Numbered from the stretch's first letter, positions 26,818 to 36,108 are shown. The stretch is 64,000 bases of DNA from Ochrobactrum sp. Marseille-Q0166 (GCF_014397025.1 NZ_JACJUO010000003.1:186001-250000), one strand, 5' to 3'. Notes: generated by a model not told the origin, from the sequence alone. Translations and numbers: made by a program.

Positions 26818-27477
26818 ATGTCGGAAACCGCGGCTCGTCGTCTAGCCCATATGTTTGATGCTGTTTCTGCATCGCTTGAACTGGAAAGTGACCGACTGTC
26901 CGAACTCGACGGCGCAATCGGCGACGGCGATCATGGAACGACAATGGCTCTGGGCTTTCAGGCTGTGCGCAGCGAATTGTCGAAGCTCAATCTCGATGAA
27001 GCCGATATTTCGACGGTTCTCAATACCGCGGCAACCGCATTCATTAATGCGGTCGGTGCATCGACCGGGCCGCTCTATGCCACCGGTTTCCGTCGCGCGG
27101 CGCAGGCAACCGCAGGACTTAACGATCTCGATCTCAGCACTTGCGCGATCATCATTGAGGCCATTGGTGTTGGCATTGGTGAGCGAGGCCGTGGACAGCG
27201 TGGCGACAAGACTATGCTTGATGCCTGGCTGCCTGCTGCCGAAGCCGCGCATCTGGCGGCGAATGAAAATCAAAGCGCGGGCGAATTCTGGGAAAAGGTT
27301 GTGTCAGCCGCCACAGCCGGTGCCAACACGACCCGATCCATGATAGCAACCAAGGGGCGTGCCGCGCGTCTTCGTGAACGCTCGCTTGGCCACATCGATC
27401 CGGGGGCTGCATCGGCGATCATCATTTTGCAGGCAATGACGGTTCTTTCGCGAAGTGATCAAACGAGTATCTCATAG
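26818..27477 (+). CDS. Second DhaL nucleotide-binding subunit
   Basis: A 219-residue DhaL with the intact motif DGAIGDGDHGTTMALGF and a GASTGPLYATGF patch. It follows the regulator-DhaK fusion by 105 bases and would be its kinase partner. GAGGAGG stands 6 bases before the ATG at 26818. In E. coli DhaL also signals to the regulator DhaR, so a regulatory role here is possible. Confidence 0.87.
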   Translation: MSETAARRLAHMFDAVSASLELESDRLSELDGAIGDGDHGTTMALGFQAVRSELSKLNLDEADISTVLNTAATAFINAVGASTGPLYATGFRRAAQATAGLNDLDLSTCAIIIEAIGVGIGERGRGQRGDKTMLDAWLPAAEAAHLAANENQSAGEFWEKVVSAATAGANTTRSMIATKGRAARLRERSLGHIDPGAASAIIILQAMTVLSRSDQTSIS

Positions 27478-27524
27478 TAATATGCTCTGTTGGCATTGAT
27501 AATCACCCACGTATCGACATCGAG

Positions 27525-28115
27525 TTATTGCTTTCTACATGTGCATGGTTCATAGCCGCCAGTAAATAAACGGCCAGGCCTCATGCCGATATGAGCTGGC
27601 ATATCGAGTATATTTTGAACACACAACGAACGGGCCATCGCAATTGTTGCTTCTGCGCAAATTGCAGCATCTTGCGCAGCGTTGTGATGTTTGAAACTCA
27701 AACCAAGATGATTAGCCAACACATTTAATTTATGTGAAGGCAGGTTTGGCCAAATCTTTTGAGCGATTTTGACGGAGCAGAGATACTGAAATTCAGGGTA
27801 GTTTTCGCCATACTGATCGAGAGACGCACGCCAGACACTGAAATCAAACGAAGCATTATGCGCAATCATTGTTGCGCCTTGAAAATCATTTGCGAATTCA
27901 CTCATGACTTCCGGAAATTCAGCCGCACCTTCAACATGTTCAGGACGAATGCCGTGAATAGCAATGTTAAAAGAAGAAAAGCGCATCTCTTTGGGACGGA
28001 TTAATCGCTCGGCTACGCGAGTTACATGGCCATTCTCAATCCATGCGAATCCAACCGAACAGGCGCTCCCCCGCTGTTCATTTGCGGTTTCAAAGTCAAC
28101 TGCAATGATTTTCAA
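27525..28115 (-). CDS. DEDDh 3'-5' exonuclease (DnaQ-like)
   Basis: A 196-residue exonuclease-domain protein like the DNA polymerase III epsilon subunit. The acidic motifs are VDFETA near residue 6, HNASFD near 85-90 and HHNAAQDA near 142-149. It acts on DNA or RNA 3' ends; the cellular role is not known. It is convergent with the polyol operon, ending 47 bases away, and marks the left edge of the IS-rich zone. Confidence 0.82.
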   Translation of the reverse strand: MKIIAVDFETANEQRGSACSVGFAWIENGHVTRVAERLIRPKEMRFSSFNIAIHGIRPEHVEGAAEFPEVMSEFANDFQGATMIAHNASFDFSVWRASLDQYGENYPEFQYLCSVKIAQKIWPNLPSHKLNVLANHLGLSFKHHNAAQDAAICAEATIAMARSLCVQNILDMPAHIGMRPGRLFTGGYEPCTCRKQ

Positions 28116-28224
28116 AACTTGCTCCAGCTATTGACTTTGTTCTTTAACGCCACGTTCTAAAATTGGCAAATGGCGTGTGGAAAAGTTACCCCAAGTGCAT
28201 CATGCCGTTGATGAGGTTATCTGA

Positions 28225-28463
28225 TTAAGCAGTTCCCTGTAAAAGTGTAGCAAAAACTTCGGTTGGCGTCTTAAATCCTAGATACTTCCGCGGCGTTGCA
28301 TTGAGATTGTGGGCGAGGGCGGTCAACTGAGCATGGCTAACCCGCGCCAGATTCATATTACTGGGTAAATAGCGCCGGATCCGCTTATCGGTGTTATTAA
28401 TCGCACCTTTTTGCCATGGTGGGTTTGGATCACAAAACCAGCTCCTTGCCCCATTCCACCCTC
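28225..28463 (-). pseudogene. IS30-family transposase C-terminal fragment
   Basis: Read leftward this gives SWFCDPNPPWQKGAINNTDK and then NATPRKYLGFKTPTEVFATL up to a stop at 28225. It is the C-terminal about 75 residues of an IS30-type transposase, related to but clearly different from the intact copy next door (WFCDPQSPWQKGTVENSNRR). The rest is missing. It is an older insertion of a different IS30 relative. Confidence 0.75.
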
Positions 28464-28531
28464 TATGGCTAACTTCATGAATTCATTGGCATGTTATGCT
28501 TAAAAGTAGAATGTACCCCCTGTGAGGTCAG

Positions 28532-29626
28532 GCTGAAGCGCGACTTTTCGGTTTGAGTTTACGCAAAACGATGTCTGTTTGCGAAGAGTTTCTGCCGAAA
28601 GACTTCTGCAGGTGTTTTGTACCCCAAACATTTGCGCGGTGTATTGTTGAGGCGATGACAGATGAATGCGAGGTCGCGATCACTGAGGGTGAGCGGATTA
28701 AAGTCTCGGGGAAGCCAGCGTCTTGTGCGCCTATTGGAGTTCTCAACAGTGCCTTTCTGCCAGGGTGACTGCGGATCACAGAACCATGTTTGAGACCCTA
28801 TCCCATTCTGCAGATAGGACCATTCTGTAAACTCGGTACCACGATCAAAAGTTATCGATCGGCGGGCCATTTGGGGCAGGGGCTGGAGTACCCTAATCAC
28901 CCCATCCATAACCGGCCTTGACTGACGATCATTGTTGCGTAGCAACACCGTAAAGCGGCTCACCCGCTCAACCAGAGACGTCACATTGGCCTTGCCAAAC
29001 CTCTTGCGAAACTGGATTAGGTCGCATTCCCAGTGTCCGAACTGCTTGCGTCTGGCGACCATGTCTGGACGATAAAGAATGCTCAATTCCGGTGGAAAGC
29101 GGCGTCCTTGATGACGTCGGGCATGACGTGGGCGTCGTTTGGCACGGCGTTCGGGCAGATATTTCCAAAGCTCTTTTTTTCGACCGTCGGTGGAATACAC
29201 AAACTGATAGATCGTTTCATGACTGACAGAAACGGGATGCCGCTCCAACCGCATTCTCCCGGCAATCTGTTGCGGTGACCACCCATCGCTGATGTGCTGG
29301 ATCACGGACTGCCGGAGCTGATCATAACGAATAAGTTTTCGTTGCTTCGAGCGACGCTCACGGCATTTCTGGTCAGCAATCGTACAATAATAGCCGTTTA
29401 AATCCTTGATCTCGTCATCGTTAAACTGATTGCGTTTCAGTTCACGAAAAATCGTCGAGCGATGCCTTCCAAGCTTCTCAGCAATAACGTCAACGGAAAG
29501 CTTTGCAGTGCGCCAGCGTGCTATTCTGCGACGTTCATCCAAATCAATATGCGAATAGGTACGGTCCATGACAGGTTCCTTGCATTGGATAACTCTTTGT
29601 TATCATTTGCAAGTCGCACTTCAAGT
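28532..29626. mobile_element. IS30-family insertion sequence, apparently complete
   Basis: About 1.1 kb with one transposase gene. Matching ends carry TGAAGCGCGACTT (28534-28546) and, on the opposite strand, TGAAGTGCGACTT (29623-29611), one mismatch in 13. The exact tips and any short target duplication could not be fixed by eye. Confidence 0.7.
28559..29569 (-). CDS. IS30-family transposase
   Basis: A 336-residue IS30-type transposase, full length for the family. It has an N-terminal helix-turn-helix (ERRRIARWRTAKLSVDVIAEKLGRHRSTIFREL) and a DDE core with GHWECDLI, ITFDRGTEFTEW and PQSPWQKGTVENSNR. It ends TPRKCLGYKTPAEVF, the common IS30 tail. No frameshift was seen. Confidence 0.88.
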   Translation of the reverse strand: MDRTYSHIDLDERRRIARWRTAKLSVDVIAEKLGRHRSTIFRELKRNQFNDDEIKDLNGYYCTIADQKCRERRSKQRKLIRYDQLRQSVIQHISDGWSPQQIAGRMRLERHPVSVSHETIYQFVYSTDGRKKELWKYLPERRAKRRPRHARRHQGRRFPPELSILYRPDMVARRKQFGHWECDLIQFRKRFGKANVTSLVERVSRFTVLLRNNDRQSRPVMDGVIRVLQPLPQMARRSITFDRGTEFTEWSYLQNGIGSQTWFCDPQSPWQKGTVENSNRRTRRWLPRDFNPLTLSDRDLAFICHRLNNTPRKCLGYKTPAEVFRQKLFANRHRFA

Positions 29627-29851
29627 TAGAACCCACCCCCGTTATAGGAATTAATCGCATAAGATGGATTATGGAACATTATATGAATAAACCCGTATCG
29701 ATCATACTTAAAATTCAGGCAGGACTACCAAACCTTCGTAGACTTGAAGAATGGAGTCCTCCCCATGTTTTGTAATGAAGGTAATAAAACTCCCATTACC
29801 GCTGAAAATGTGATTGGAATACATTTATTGCGTCAGCCAAATTCCACTTTC
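29627..29851. other. Non-coding AT-rich stretch right of the IS30 element
   Basis: No gene, hairpin or repeat could be supported here. It joins the IS30 right end to the repC-like remnant. Confidence 0.4.
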
Positions 29852-30160
29852 TTAGCAGAGATGCAGCATTGTCATCGTCCCAGCTCGCACCAGGTATGAC
29901 TGTGTTTTGCTTCCGATCATTGGCGCTCGCATTCTTTCATCTAATTTCTCAGACAACAGAGCAATAACATCCTCCCTAAGGAAGGACAGCAGAGAATTCA
30001 GAACAGTCAGGCAGCTGTCATTCAAGCCGTAGTCAGACTTTGCGATACCCAGATGCTCATACAATCCCCATTTCCTAATGCCCTCACCTGTCGGTTGAGA
30101 CCAGGCACACTTCAGCATTCGTTTGCTCAACGCAGATGTGATACTCCCTAGAATTTGCAT
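29852..30160 (-). pseudogene. repC-like plasmid replication gene, N-terminal remnant
   Basis: A 102-codon frame opening MQILGSITS. The part KWGLYEHLGIAKSDYGLNDS followed by CLTVLNSLLSF resembles the N-terminal region of RepC of repABC plasmids (Lys-Trp, then LG-x-x-D-x-x-L-x-VLNALL-x-F). RepC is about 400 residues, so only about the first fifth could remain, and after LLSF the likeness fades. Upstream sequence resembles the repB-repC intergenic control region, which supports the reading. This is recognition by eye and is not certain. Confidence 0.5.
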
Positions 30161-30219
30161 TTACTCTTGCCTTACTAAAGGCAAAAGAAATCAGCCCAGC
30201 AAATTGAACGCAACGACCC

Positions 30220-30306
30220 TTGACGCCGATTCTGAGAAATGCGATTCGTATCTTGCTACAGAAAAACGAAATAGCCTTCGCAGACTGATGTTTGTGGGGG
30301 CTTTTT
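30220..30306 (+). ncRNA. Candidate repABC antisense RNA (ctRNA) region with terminator
   Basis: On the strand opposite the repC remnant there is a TTGACG (-35-like, 30220-30225) and, after about 50 bases, a 13-bp stem with several G-U pairs (30273-30285 with 30290-30302), loop TGAT, then TTTTTC. In repABC plasmids a small antisense RNA ending in such a hairpin is encoded just upstream of repC and controls its expression. Position and orientation agree with that here. Confidence 0.45.
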
Positions 30307-30413
30307 CTTTTGCAACTTACTCTCCATGTTTGGGTCTTCTAACGTCTGATAATGGTTATGTAGACGATAAAGGTGCCCAGATATCCTTGTCCTTTGTTTT
30401 ATATTGAAAGGAG

Positions 30414-30429
30414 TTAGTGCATGCACTAA
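30414..30429. promoter_or_regulatory. Perfect 16-bp palindrome, parS-like
   Basis: TTAGTGCATGCACTAA is perfectly symmetrical and lies about 250 bases upstream of the repC-like remnant. repABC centromere sites (parS) are 16-bp palindromes, but this one does not match the GTT-N4-GC-N4-AAC form I recall, so the assignment is tentative. Confidence 0.4.
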
Positions 30430-30606
30430 TGCCCTATCATAAGACACCTATCCAAACTCTAAATTAGGCTGTAAAAACGAAAGTCACACTAATAACGCGT
30501 CTGCGAAAAACTAGCTTTTCTGTTTGCAATCATTTTTCGCTACAAGATACGGAAATCTTTGAACAACAGCAGATTATGCTGAATGACTAGTACCCGACGT
30601 TCTAGC

Positions 30607-30835
30607 GGCGCTGTCGCAAAAAATTAATGGGTTAGAAGTAGTCTTATCTCTGGACACGCTTATGTTGCGAGTTGGGCAAACATTTCGAATGGCGAGCGAT
30701 TGTCATATGCGAATTGCTTCTTGGGATCATCTGAGCCACTTCGATGCCTGCATTTGTTGCTGATGCGTGAAATGATTTTAAGGCTAATGTGTGTTTGGTA
30801 ATCCTTTTAATGAAACGATGATCCTGCGAATGATT
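30607..30835 (-). pseudogene. IS6-family transposase, C-terminal remnant with one IS end
   Basis: Read leftward it encodes SQDHRFIKRITKHTLALKSF followed by NAGIEVAQMI, matching the C-terminus of the intact IS6 transposase at 2.6 kb (EQDHRFIKRITKPMMGFKAF). It then decays. The end GGCGCTGTCGCAAA (30607-30620) is an IS6 inverted repeat. The 5' two thirds of the gene and the other IS end are absent. Confidence 0.8.
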
Positions 30836-31270
30836 GGTGGAAGCACCACTTGGTTCCAGAGCCGTCAATATAGGTGATGGCGCCAACCAGAATGTCCCCT
30901 GGGCAAACAGGCAGATAGGCTCCATGAAAATAGCCACCTACATACGCCCAATTAGCAATTTGATAAGCAAGTGTACCATTGCCCCATTGAAGAACCGGTT
31001 GCATACCGCCGCCATCGGCAGCATTCCATATAAAGAATGTTTTGTTGACTTTGACCGTTGGCAACCAGAAACAACCCATGTGGTCTTGAAAGATTGAAGC
31101 CGACTGACGTCAGCTGAAGCATAATAAGCCGGATCGTGAACATCTAAGTGTTTCGCTGCTATTCCATGGCTTAAGAAATGCTCGCGACACGATCGCATAG
31201 CACCTTGAGTTTTATCAATCAGGAAGTCACCTATTGTGTCGCCATTAATGTAATAAATTGTTACCATCAT
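30836..31270 (-). pseudogene. Unrecognised gene fragment, frameshifted and cut by the IS6 remnant
   Basis: Two adjoining frames look coding: MMVTIYYINGDTIGDFLIDK onward to about base 31083, and from there another frame with MGCFWLPTVKVNKTFFIWNA and LPVCPGDILVGAITYIDGSG up to the IS6 remnant. A single frameshift would join them. I do not recognise the family. The Trp/Gly-rich second half looks like a folded beta-rich protein rather than noise. Confidence 0.4.
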
Positions 31271-31959
31271 ACGTTATCAATCAGCAGATGGAGAAGATAC
31301 AATAAGGGAAAAATAATGATAAATATAATATAAATTATACTGTAATATCATGCACTTTTAATTCGTAAATGTAATTTTAAATTTGGATGATAGTTTACTT
31401 TAACTCAGATGCAATCGGACTTTAACATGCACTGTTACTCTTACGGGGACTTCACGTCTGCGATTTCGCGTCGCATGTCTGTTGCGGTTTGGAGTAGCTC
31501 ACTGTGATCGGATGAGGTGAGTAAATTGCATGGAAAGTGGTGAGGATTGTAAATGGGATTATATATGGATGTGAACCTTTGCAAGTGTCGTGCCGATTGA
31601 ATGGGCTTCATGATGTGCCCTCACCTCTGGATTGGCTGATGCGGATTCTCAGCCGGAGTGTTCACCCCCCCCTATGCTGCGAGGGTGTTGAACTGGTGTT
31701 AGATGGAAAGGTTCGTCGTTGAAGTGAAGGCCCGGCGTTGGTGCATCGACACCCATTCGGGTTTCCTGTACTTACAGGGCAATCTTTACCAGTTGAATTT
31801 CCGTGTGTTGAATTACGCTCATGCTTTTCAAATACAAGGCTGCTCACTATTACCGGATACCGCGATAGAATTTCACGATTGAGAACTGGCCTGATTATTA
31901 AGCCGGTTTGGGTCAGCGTGGCAGCTTACTTTCTAGATCAGCGAAGCTGCGATTGCAGG
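31271..31959. other. Degraded intergenic stretch
   Basis: AT-rich at first, with no supportable gene. From about 31440 the composition changes and short coding-like scraps appear in several frames, broken by stops and a run of seven Cs near 31666. It is probably decayed mobile DNA. Confidence 0.35.
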
Positions 31960-32720
31960 ATGTTTGGCTCCGCGACGTATGACAGGAGGTGGTCAGCCGC
32001 GCTGTTCTAATCTGGCGATTGAAACATCTTTGATGTGGGGGGGGGCATCAACCCTTACGTCAGACAGAAGGCTTGATGACGTCACTGCTACAGTTGATGG
32101 GCCTTGACCTCACTGTCCCTGATCATACTACATTGATCAGGCCCTGTGTCAGCTTGTCACTTTCGAATGCTTTGGTTCGTCACAAGACAGCCGAACCTGA
32201 TGAACCCATTCACTTTCTTATCAATAGTACAGGATTGAAGATTTATCGTGCAGGCCAGTGGTTTGCATACAAACATGGCAGAAAATCCCTCAGAGAATGC
32301 CGCGAACTGCACCTTGCGATGGACGCTGATACGTCTGAAATCATCGCTGAAGTCCTGTCGATCAGAACAGCAGTGCCATCAGACAGCTTACAGATTTGCT
32401 TGAACATATTGACCTACCTATCGCCGTCTTCACAGACGATGGAGGTTACGATAGTGGTGAAACTTGTAGATCCCTTCGCCATCACAATATGGGTGTCACC
32501 ATTATTCTTCCACCACGCGCACGGCAGTTACCAGAAAACATTTATGGTCCACTGGATCAGATTGACTAGCATGGCCACACAATCGCTGATCATGGCTGAA
32601 TGAAGTCGCAGATCATGACCAACTATGGGAGACGTTCCAAAGTGGAAACGACAATCCGAAATCATACTCGGATGTCGTATTCCCAATCGAATGCTGGCAT
32701 AGGCACGTCCGAATTCCGGC
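31960..32720 (+). pseudogene. IS5-family transposase, degenerate
   Basis: Pieces of an IS5-type DDE transposase are seen across frames: MTGGGQPR, SNLAIETSLM, then MTSLLQLMGLDLTVPDHTTL, HFLINSTGLKIYRAGQWFAY KHGRKS and LHLAMDAD. A run of nine Gs near 32037 marks a frameshift, and further breaks occur after about 32390. The order and spacing are those of one transposase, now inactive. Confidence 0.7.
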
Positions 32721-32780
32721 TGCGTGAAAGCTGAAGGCATGTAAACAAACATCAAATACCGGAATCTGCCAAGGCTTGCC

Positions 32781-32899
32781 GGATCTGTCGCAAAATTTCC
32801 CCAAAGAAACAGCCTCGTAGTTAACTAATATCCAGCCTTAAGTTGCATTGGTTGATCTAGTAGTAAATTATATTAGCCACCAAAAATTTGCGACAAAAC
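32781..32899. repeat. Short segment bounded by IS6-type inverted repeats
   Basis: GGATCTGTCGCAAAATTTC (32781-32799) faces the complement of GTTTTGTCGCAAATTTTTG (32899-32881). Both carry the GTCGCAAA core of the IS6 ends in this window. The about 80 bases between hold no gene. It could be an internally deleted IS6 element or two leftover ends. It abuts the end of the siderophore island. Confidence 0.45.
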
Positions 32900-32913
32900 T
32901 AGTGTGAGTGCTC

Positions 32914-35748
32914 CTAAATCATTATTTCTGATAACTGCTCATTCATCATATCATTAATAACCGCCGTCTTCAGAATCCGGCTTAGCGTATCACAGACATT
33001 CTGTACCTGCGCACGGTTGAAACGATCACTGCGATAAGTCACAATCAGCCTGATCTCGCGCTTATCACCCACATTTTCTTCCATAATTTCAAATTGCATG
33101 CCTAGCATGGCTTCATCTTTATCTGGATCGACCTGACGGTAGCGAATGGCGCCACCACGCCCGTCCGGCAAAGCACCGTTGAGCTTGTTTTGCGCATGAA
33201 TTTGCACATAGACCTCAAAGAAACGATCCCGCCCCGGAACAATCCCTAAAGATTCTTCGATAATATCAATCGGAATATCCGTATAAGGCATGGAACCAAC
33301 CACAATATCGCGGCAGGTTTCAATCAGTTCCGCCACGGTCATATCCGCATCAAACGGCACACGATGTGCGACCATAGTGGTAAAATAACCGACCGTGTCA
33401 TAGAAATGCGCATCTGTACGCCCGTCTGCCGAGGTACCGATAACAAGATCGGAGAGATTGCCGATTTTATGCAGGCTCAACGCAATCATGGCGTAGATCA
33501 CATTGAACAACGAAGCATTATTGGCGCGCGCCAGACTATACAGCCCTTCGGCAGTTTCCTGATCAATGGCGCAGTCCAGCCAGTCCACGTCACCGCTCTT
33601 TATTTCGGCATCGCTCGCTTCAGCAATTTGTGGCAGTTTCAGCCCATGCGTAGCCGTGCTCAGCATATTTTTCCAGTAATCAATATGGCGATGATCCAGC
33701 CCTTGTTCATATTGACGCCGGGCAAAGGCAGCCATTGACGGCGCAGCCTGCTCCCAGTGCGGTGCTTTGCCCTCAAGTCGCGCCTGGTAGGCTGTGCCAA
33801 GCTCATCCATCATCAGGTTCAGCGACCATTCATCGAGTGCAATATGATGGAATAGGAAAGACAGTATCTGCCGTCCGGTCTGCTCATCGCGCATGAAGCG
33901 CAGTCGTAATGGCAACTCCCGTGACAGATCAAACAAGTAGCCGACCTCCTCATGAAGCCTGACACCAATACTCTCGCGGCTGGTCCAGAACCACTGATAA
34001 TTATCCAGATCCTCCGCGGGCACAACGCGCTGATACACACTGTCACCGGAACGGTAGAAATGGCTGCGCAAACCGGCATGGCGCACCAGAATATCCTCGA
34101 AGGCACGGGCAAAAATCTGCTCATCAACCTCATCAAGGAAATCCAATGCAAATGGCAGGTTGAAAACCGCACCATAATCAAACACTTCATAACCGCGCCA
34201 CATCGACATTTGTGCAAAGGACAAAGGCACAAGTGTTTCTGAATGACCGGCACCGGCCTGATCCTGTACCTGTGCATCTGCCGGGCCGACCGGCACAATA
34301 CGGGATGCAAGACTTTCAGCCGTAGAATATTTAAAGAAATCGTTGAACTGCACTTCCAGCCCATGCTCGGTCAACAAGCGGCCGATCACCCTTGTTGCCA
34401 GCATGGAATGACCTCCGCAGTCAAAAAAGTCATCACCGGCCTGTATATCCGGATCACCAAGCGCACGGCGAAACTCCGACAAGATAATATCCGTATATGA
34501 ACTGCTTTCCTGTGCTGTCTCCGCCTGCCAAGCACTGCTTGGAGCAGCTGCCCACGCTTCGCCTTGCAGGGCAGCACTCAGCCGATCCAGCAAAAATTCA
34601 CCAGCCATACCCAGCAGTTTCGACCCCGTGCGCAATGTCAGCAAAAGCCGCTGATCATCTTTACGGCTGATATCCAGCGCAATATCGGCGGTCACCTCAT
34701 GGGATGGCAGCAGGAGCTTTTCCACCACCGGATAACCAGCCTGAAACGCCGTATCACTCTCACCGCTCAAAGAAAGATCAATTAAGGGCAGTGTCCTGTC
34801 GCCTCCCTGTCGCCTGCCCGCCGCTCCGCTCTTTTGCAAGACCTTACGAACCTGATCGGCCAGATGACCCGGAGAATCATGACGGGCAAACACAAAACTG
34901 CTCAGACTACCCGCATGATTAAGCCGCAGAACCAATCGCTCATGCGCACCGAAACGACTGATCAGCCGGGCAAATTGCTCGGCAATAAAACCACTGATCT
35001 GACTGGCATCCTGCAACACTGGTTTTTCTGAGCGCAGCGCATCTTGATGCAGCAATATCTGCCATGCCTGACCGACACCGGATTTAAACACCTCACCGGC
35101 GGTTGAAATCATACCCGCTTTTGTGCTGCGCTCCAACAATGGCAGCACAGCATCACCGCTCTGTGCAGACACAAAAACAGCTTTATATGTCTGTACCGGC
35201 AGAGATGGCTTTTCCCCGCGGCTCACTGCCGCAATCTTTTGCAGCAAAATACCGGCATCAATATTTTCGTCCAGAATATGATGAAGAATAAAGGCAATCT
35301 GCTTTTGCCCGCCTGCATTGGTCAGCAGCACCTGATAGGGTGCCTGATCCTCAAGATCGAACGGTGCTGCCTGCCGCACCAGCAACAGCTCGCTCACATG
35401 CTGCGCCGAGAGCAGCTGAATATTTTCCACACAAGGTACAGCATTATGTGCACGCGCCTTAACCAGTTCGAAATCATCATTAAACTGAAAGCGCATATTC
35501 AAGGCAGGCTCACTCTGCACCACGCGGCGCACAGCCCGTTCCAGCTGCGCCATATCCGCATCATCCGCCAGCCGCCACGCTGAAATCCGATTCAGCACCT
35601 GATGGGGTTGTTGCTGTTGCACCAACCAAATCTGCTGCTCATAATCAGACACGGTCGGTGCCGCCCGCTCTTCATCAGAATAATCCGCAGCACCTGAGAA
35701 CGGATCAATCCCGCCATTAATATGGGACAGGCTCGTGTCTTTTTCCAT
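32914..35748 (-). CDS. Siderophore NRPS, C*-PCP-C (VibF C-terminal half-like)
   Basis: A 944-residue NRPS without an adenylation domain. C1 (about 35-410) is short and its active motif reads HHILDEN (156-162) instead of HHxxxDG, so it may be inactive. The carrier domain has an intact DDFFDCGGHS with Ser448. C2 (about 505-944) has HHIALDEWS (634-642), with the catalytic His and Asp kept. This is the order of the last three domains of VibF. The carrier should hold the amino acid activated by the partner NRPS, and C2 should release the product onto a free amine; there is no thioesterase. AAGGGTGG precedes the ATG. Confidence 0.88.
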   Translation of the reverse strand: MEKDTSLSHINGGIDPFSGAADYSDEERAAPTVSDYEQQIWLVQQQQPHQVLNRISAWRLADDADMAQLERAVRRVVQSEPALNMRFQFNDDFELVKARAHNAVPCVENIQLLSAQHVSELLLVRQAAPFDLEDQAPYQVLLTNAGGQKQIAFILHHILDENIDAGILLQKIAAVSRGEKPSLPVQTYKAVFVSAQSGDAVLPLLERSTKAGMISTAGEVFKSGVGQAWQILLHQDALRSEKPVLQDASQISGFIAEQFARLISRFGAHERLVLRLNHAGSLSSFVFARHDSPGHLADQVRKVLQKSGAAGRRQGGDRTLPLIDLSLSGESDTAFQAGYPVVEKLLLPSHEVTADIALDISRKDDQRLLLTLRTGSKLLGMAGEFLLDRLSAALQGEAWAAAPSSAWQAETAQESSSYTDIILSEFRRALGDPDIQAGDDFFDCGGHSMLATRVIGRLLTEHGLEVQFNDFFKYSTAESLASRIVPVGPADAQVQDQAGAGHSETLVPLSFAQMSMWRGYEVFDYGAVFNLPFALDFLDEVDEQIFARAFEDILVRHAGLRSHFYRSGDSVYQRVVPAEDLDNYQWFWTSRESIGVRLHEEVGYLFDLSRELPLRLRFMRDEQTGRQILSFLFHHIALDEWSLNLMMDELGTAYQARLEGKAPHWEQAAPSMAAFARRQYEQGLDHRHIDYWKNMLSTATHGLKLPQIAEASDAEIKSGDVDWLDCAIDQETAEGLYSLARANNASLFNVIYAMIALSLHKIGNLSDLVIGTSADGRTDAHFYDTVGYFTTMVAHRVPFDADMTVAELIETCRDIVVGSMPYTDIPIDIIEESLGIVPGRDRFFEVYVQIHAQNKLNGALPDGRGGAIRYRQVDPDKDEAMLGMQFEIMEENVGDKREIRLIVTYRSDRFNRAQVQNVCDTLSRILKTAVINDMMNEQLSEIMI

Positions 35749-36108
35749 CTGACCACCCTTATGAAAGACCGGCTAAAGGATGCTGACCGGCTTTAAGATA
35801 TGCTACGGATTTTGCCTTCCGCGCCTCATTGCATTTGCGTAAAATTCTGAAATTCAAAGCGCAATATGCACGGATTAACACCACATTACGGTGGTGCATA
35901 AATTTAATATGACAATTTTCATCAGGTTTTATTAGGCAAGTCAAGTCCAGAAAATATAGACGTTGCTTAAATGCCAGATTAGCGGATTCCGCCTTGGCAC
36001 AAAACAGACACTGCGCTCGCCGGCAGTACATATTTCTTGCAGGAATGGTAGAGCAAGCGGCGGTTCTTCAACCGCCATTTGCTGTGATCAGCCCGGTATT
36101 TCCGGCTT
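35749..36108. other. Promoter-bearing gap before the C-PCP-C NRPS gene
   Basis: It holds an iron box (35910-35924), a hairpin CACCAC/GTGGTG (35879-35896) and a 7-bp stem with CTTC loop (36059-36076) just past the exporter gene. The last has no T run. The gap suggests that the NRPS gene has its own promoter. Confidence 0.5.
35910..35924. promoter_or_regulatory. Iron box (TGA-N9-TCA), candidate RirA site
   Basis: TGA, nine bases CAATTTTCA, TCA. It fits the iron-responsive operator consensus known for RirA in rhizobia and lies 162 bases upstream of the NRPS start. A 15-base pattern can occur by chance, but similar sites precede the other island operons. Confidence 0.5.

Noticed and set aside
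30256-30447. Leftward frame upstream of the repC remnant taken as the end of repB
   Set aside because: A weak LYRLHNHY-like tail is suggestive, but the frame runs through the presumed antisense RNA hairpin and no firm RepB motif is visible.
28116-32913. CRISPR array or tRNA gene as the island attachment site
   Set aside because: No regularly spaced direct repeats and no tRNA-like cloverleaf could be found by eye; the border is explained by insertion sequences.
36059-36076. Hairpin after the second ABC exporter taken as an intrinsic terminator
   Set aside because: The stem is only 7 bp and no T run follows on either strand; kept only as a note in the gap entry.
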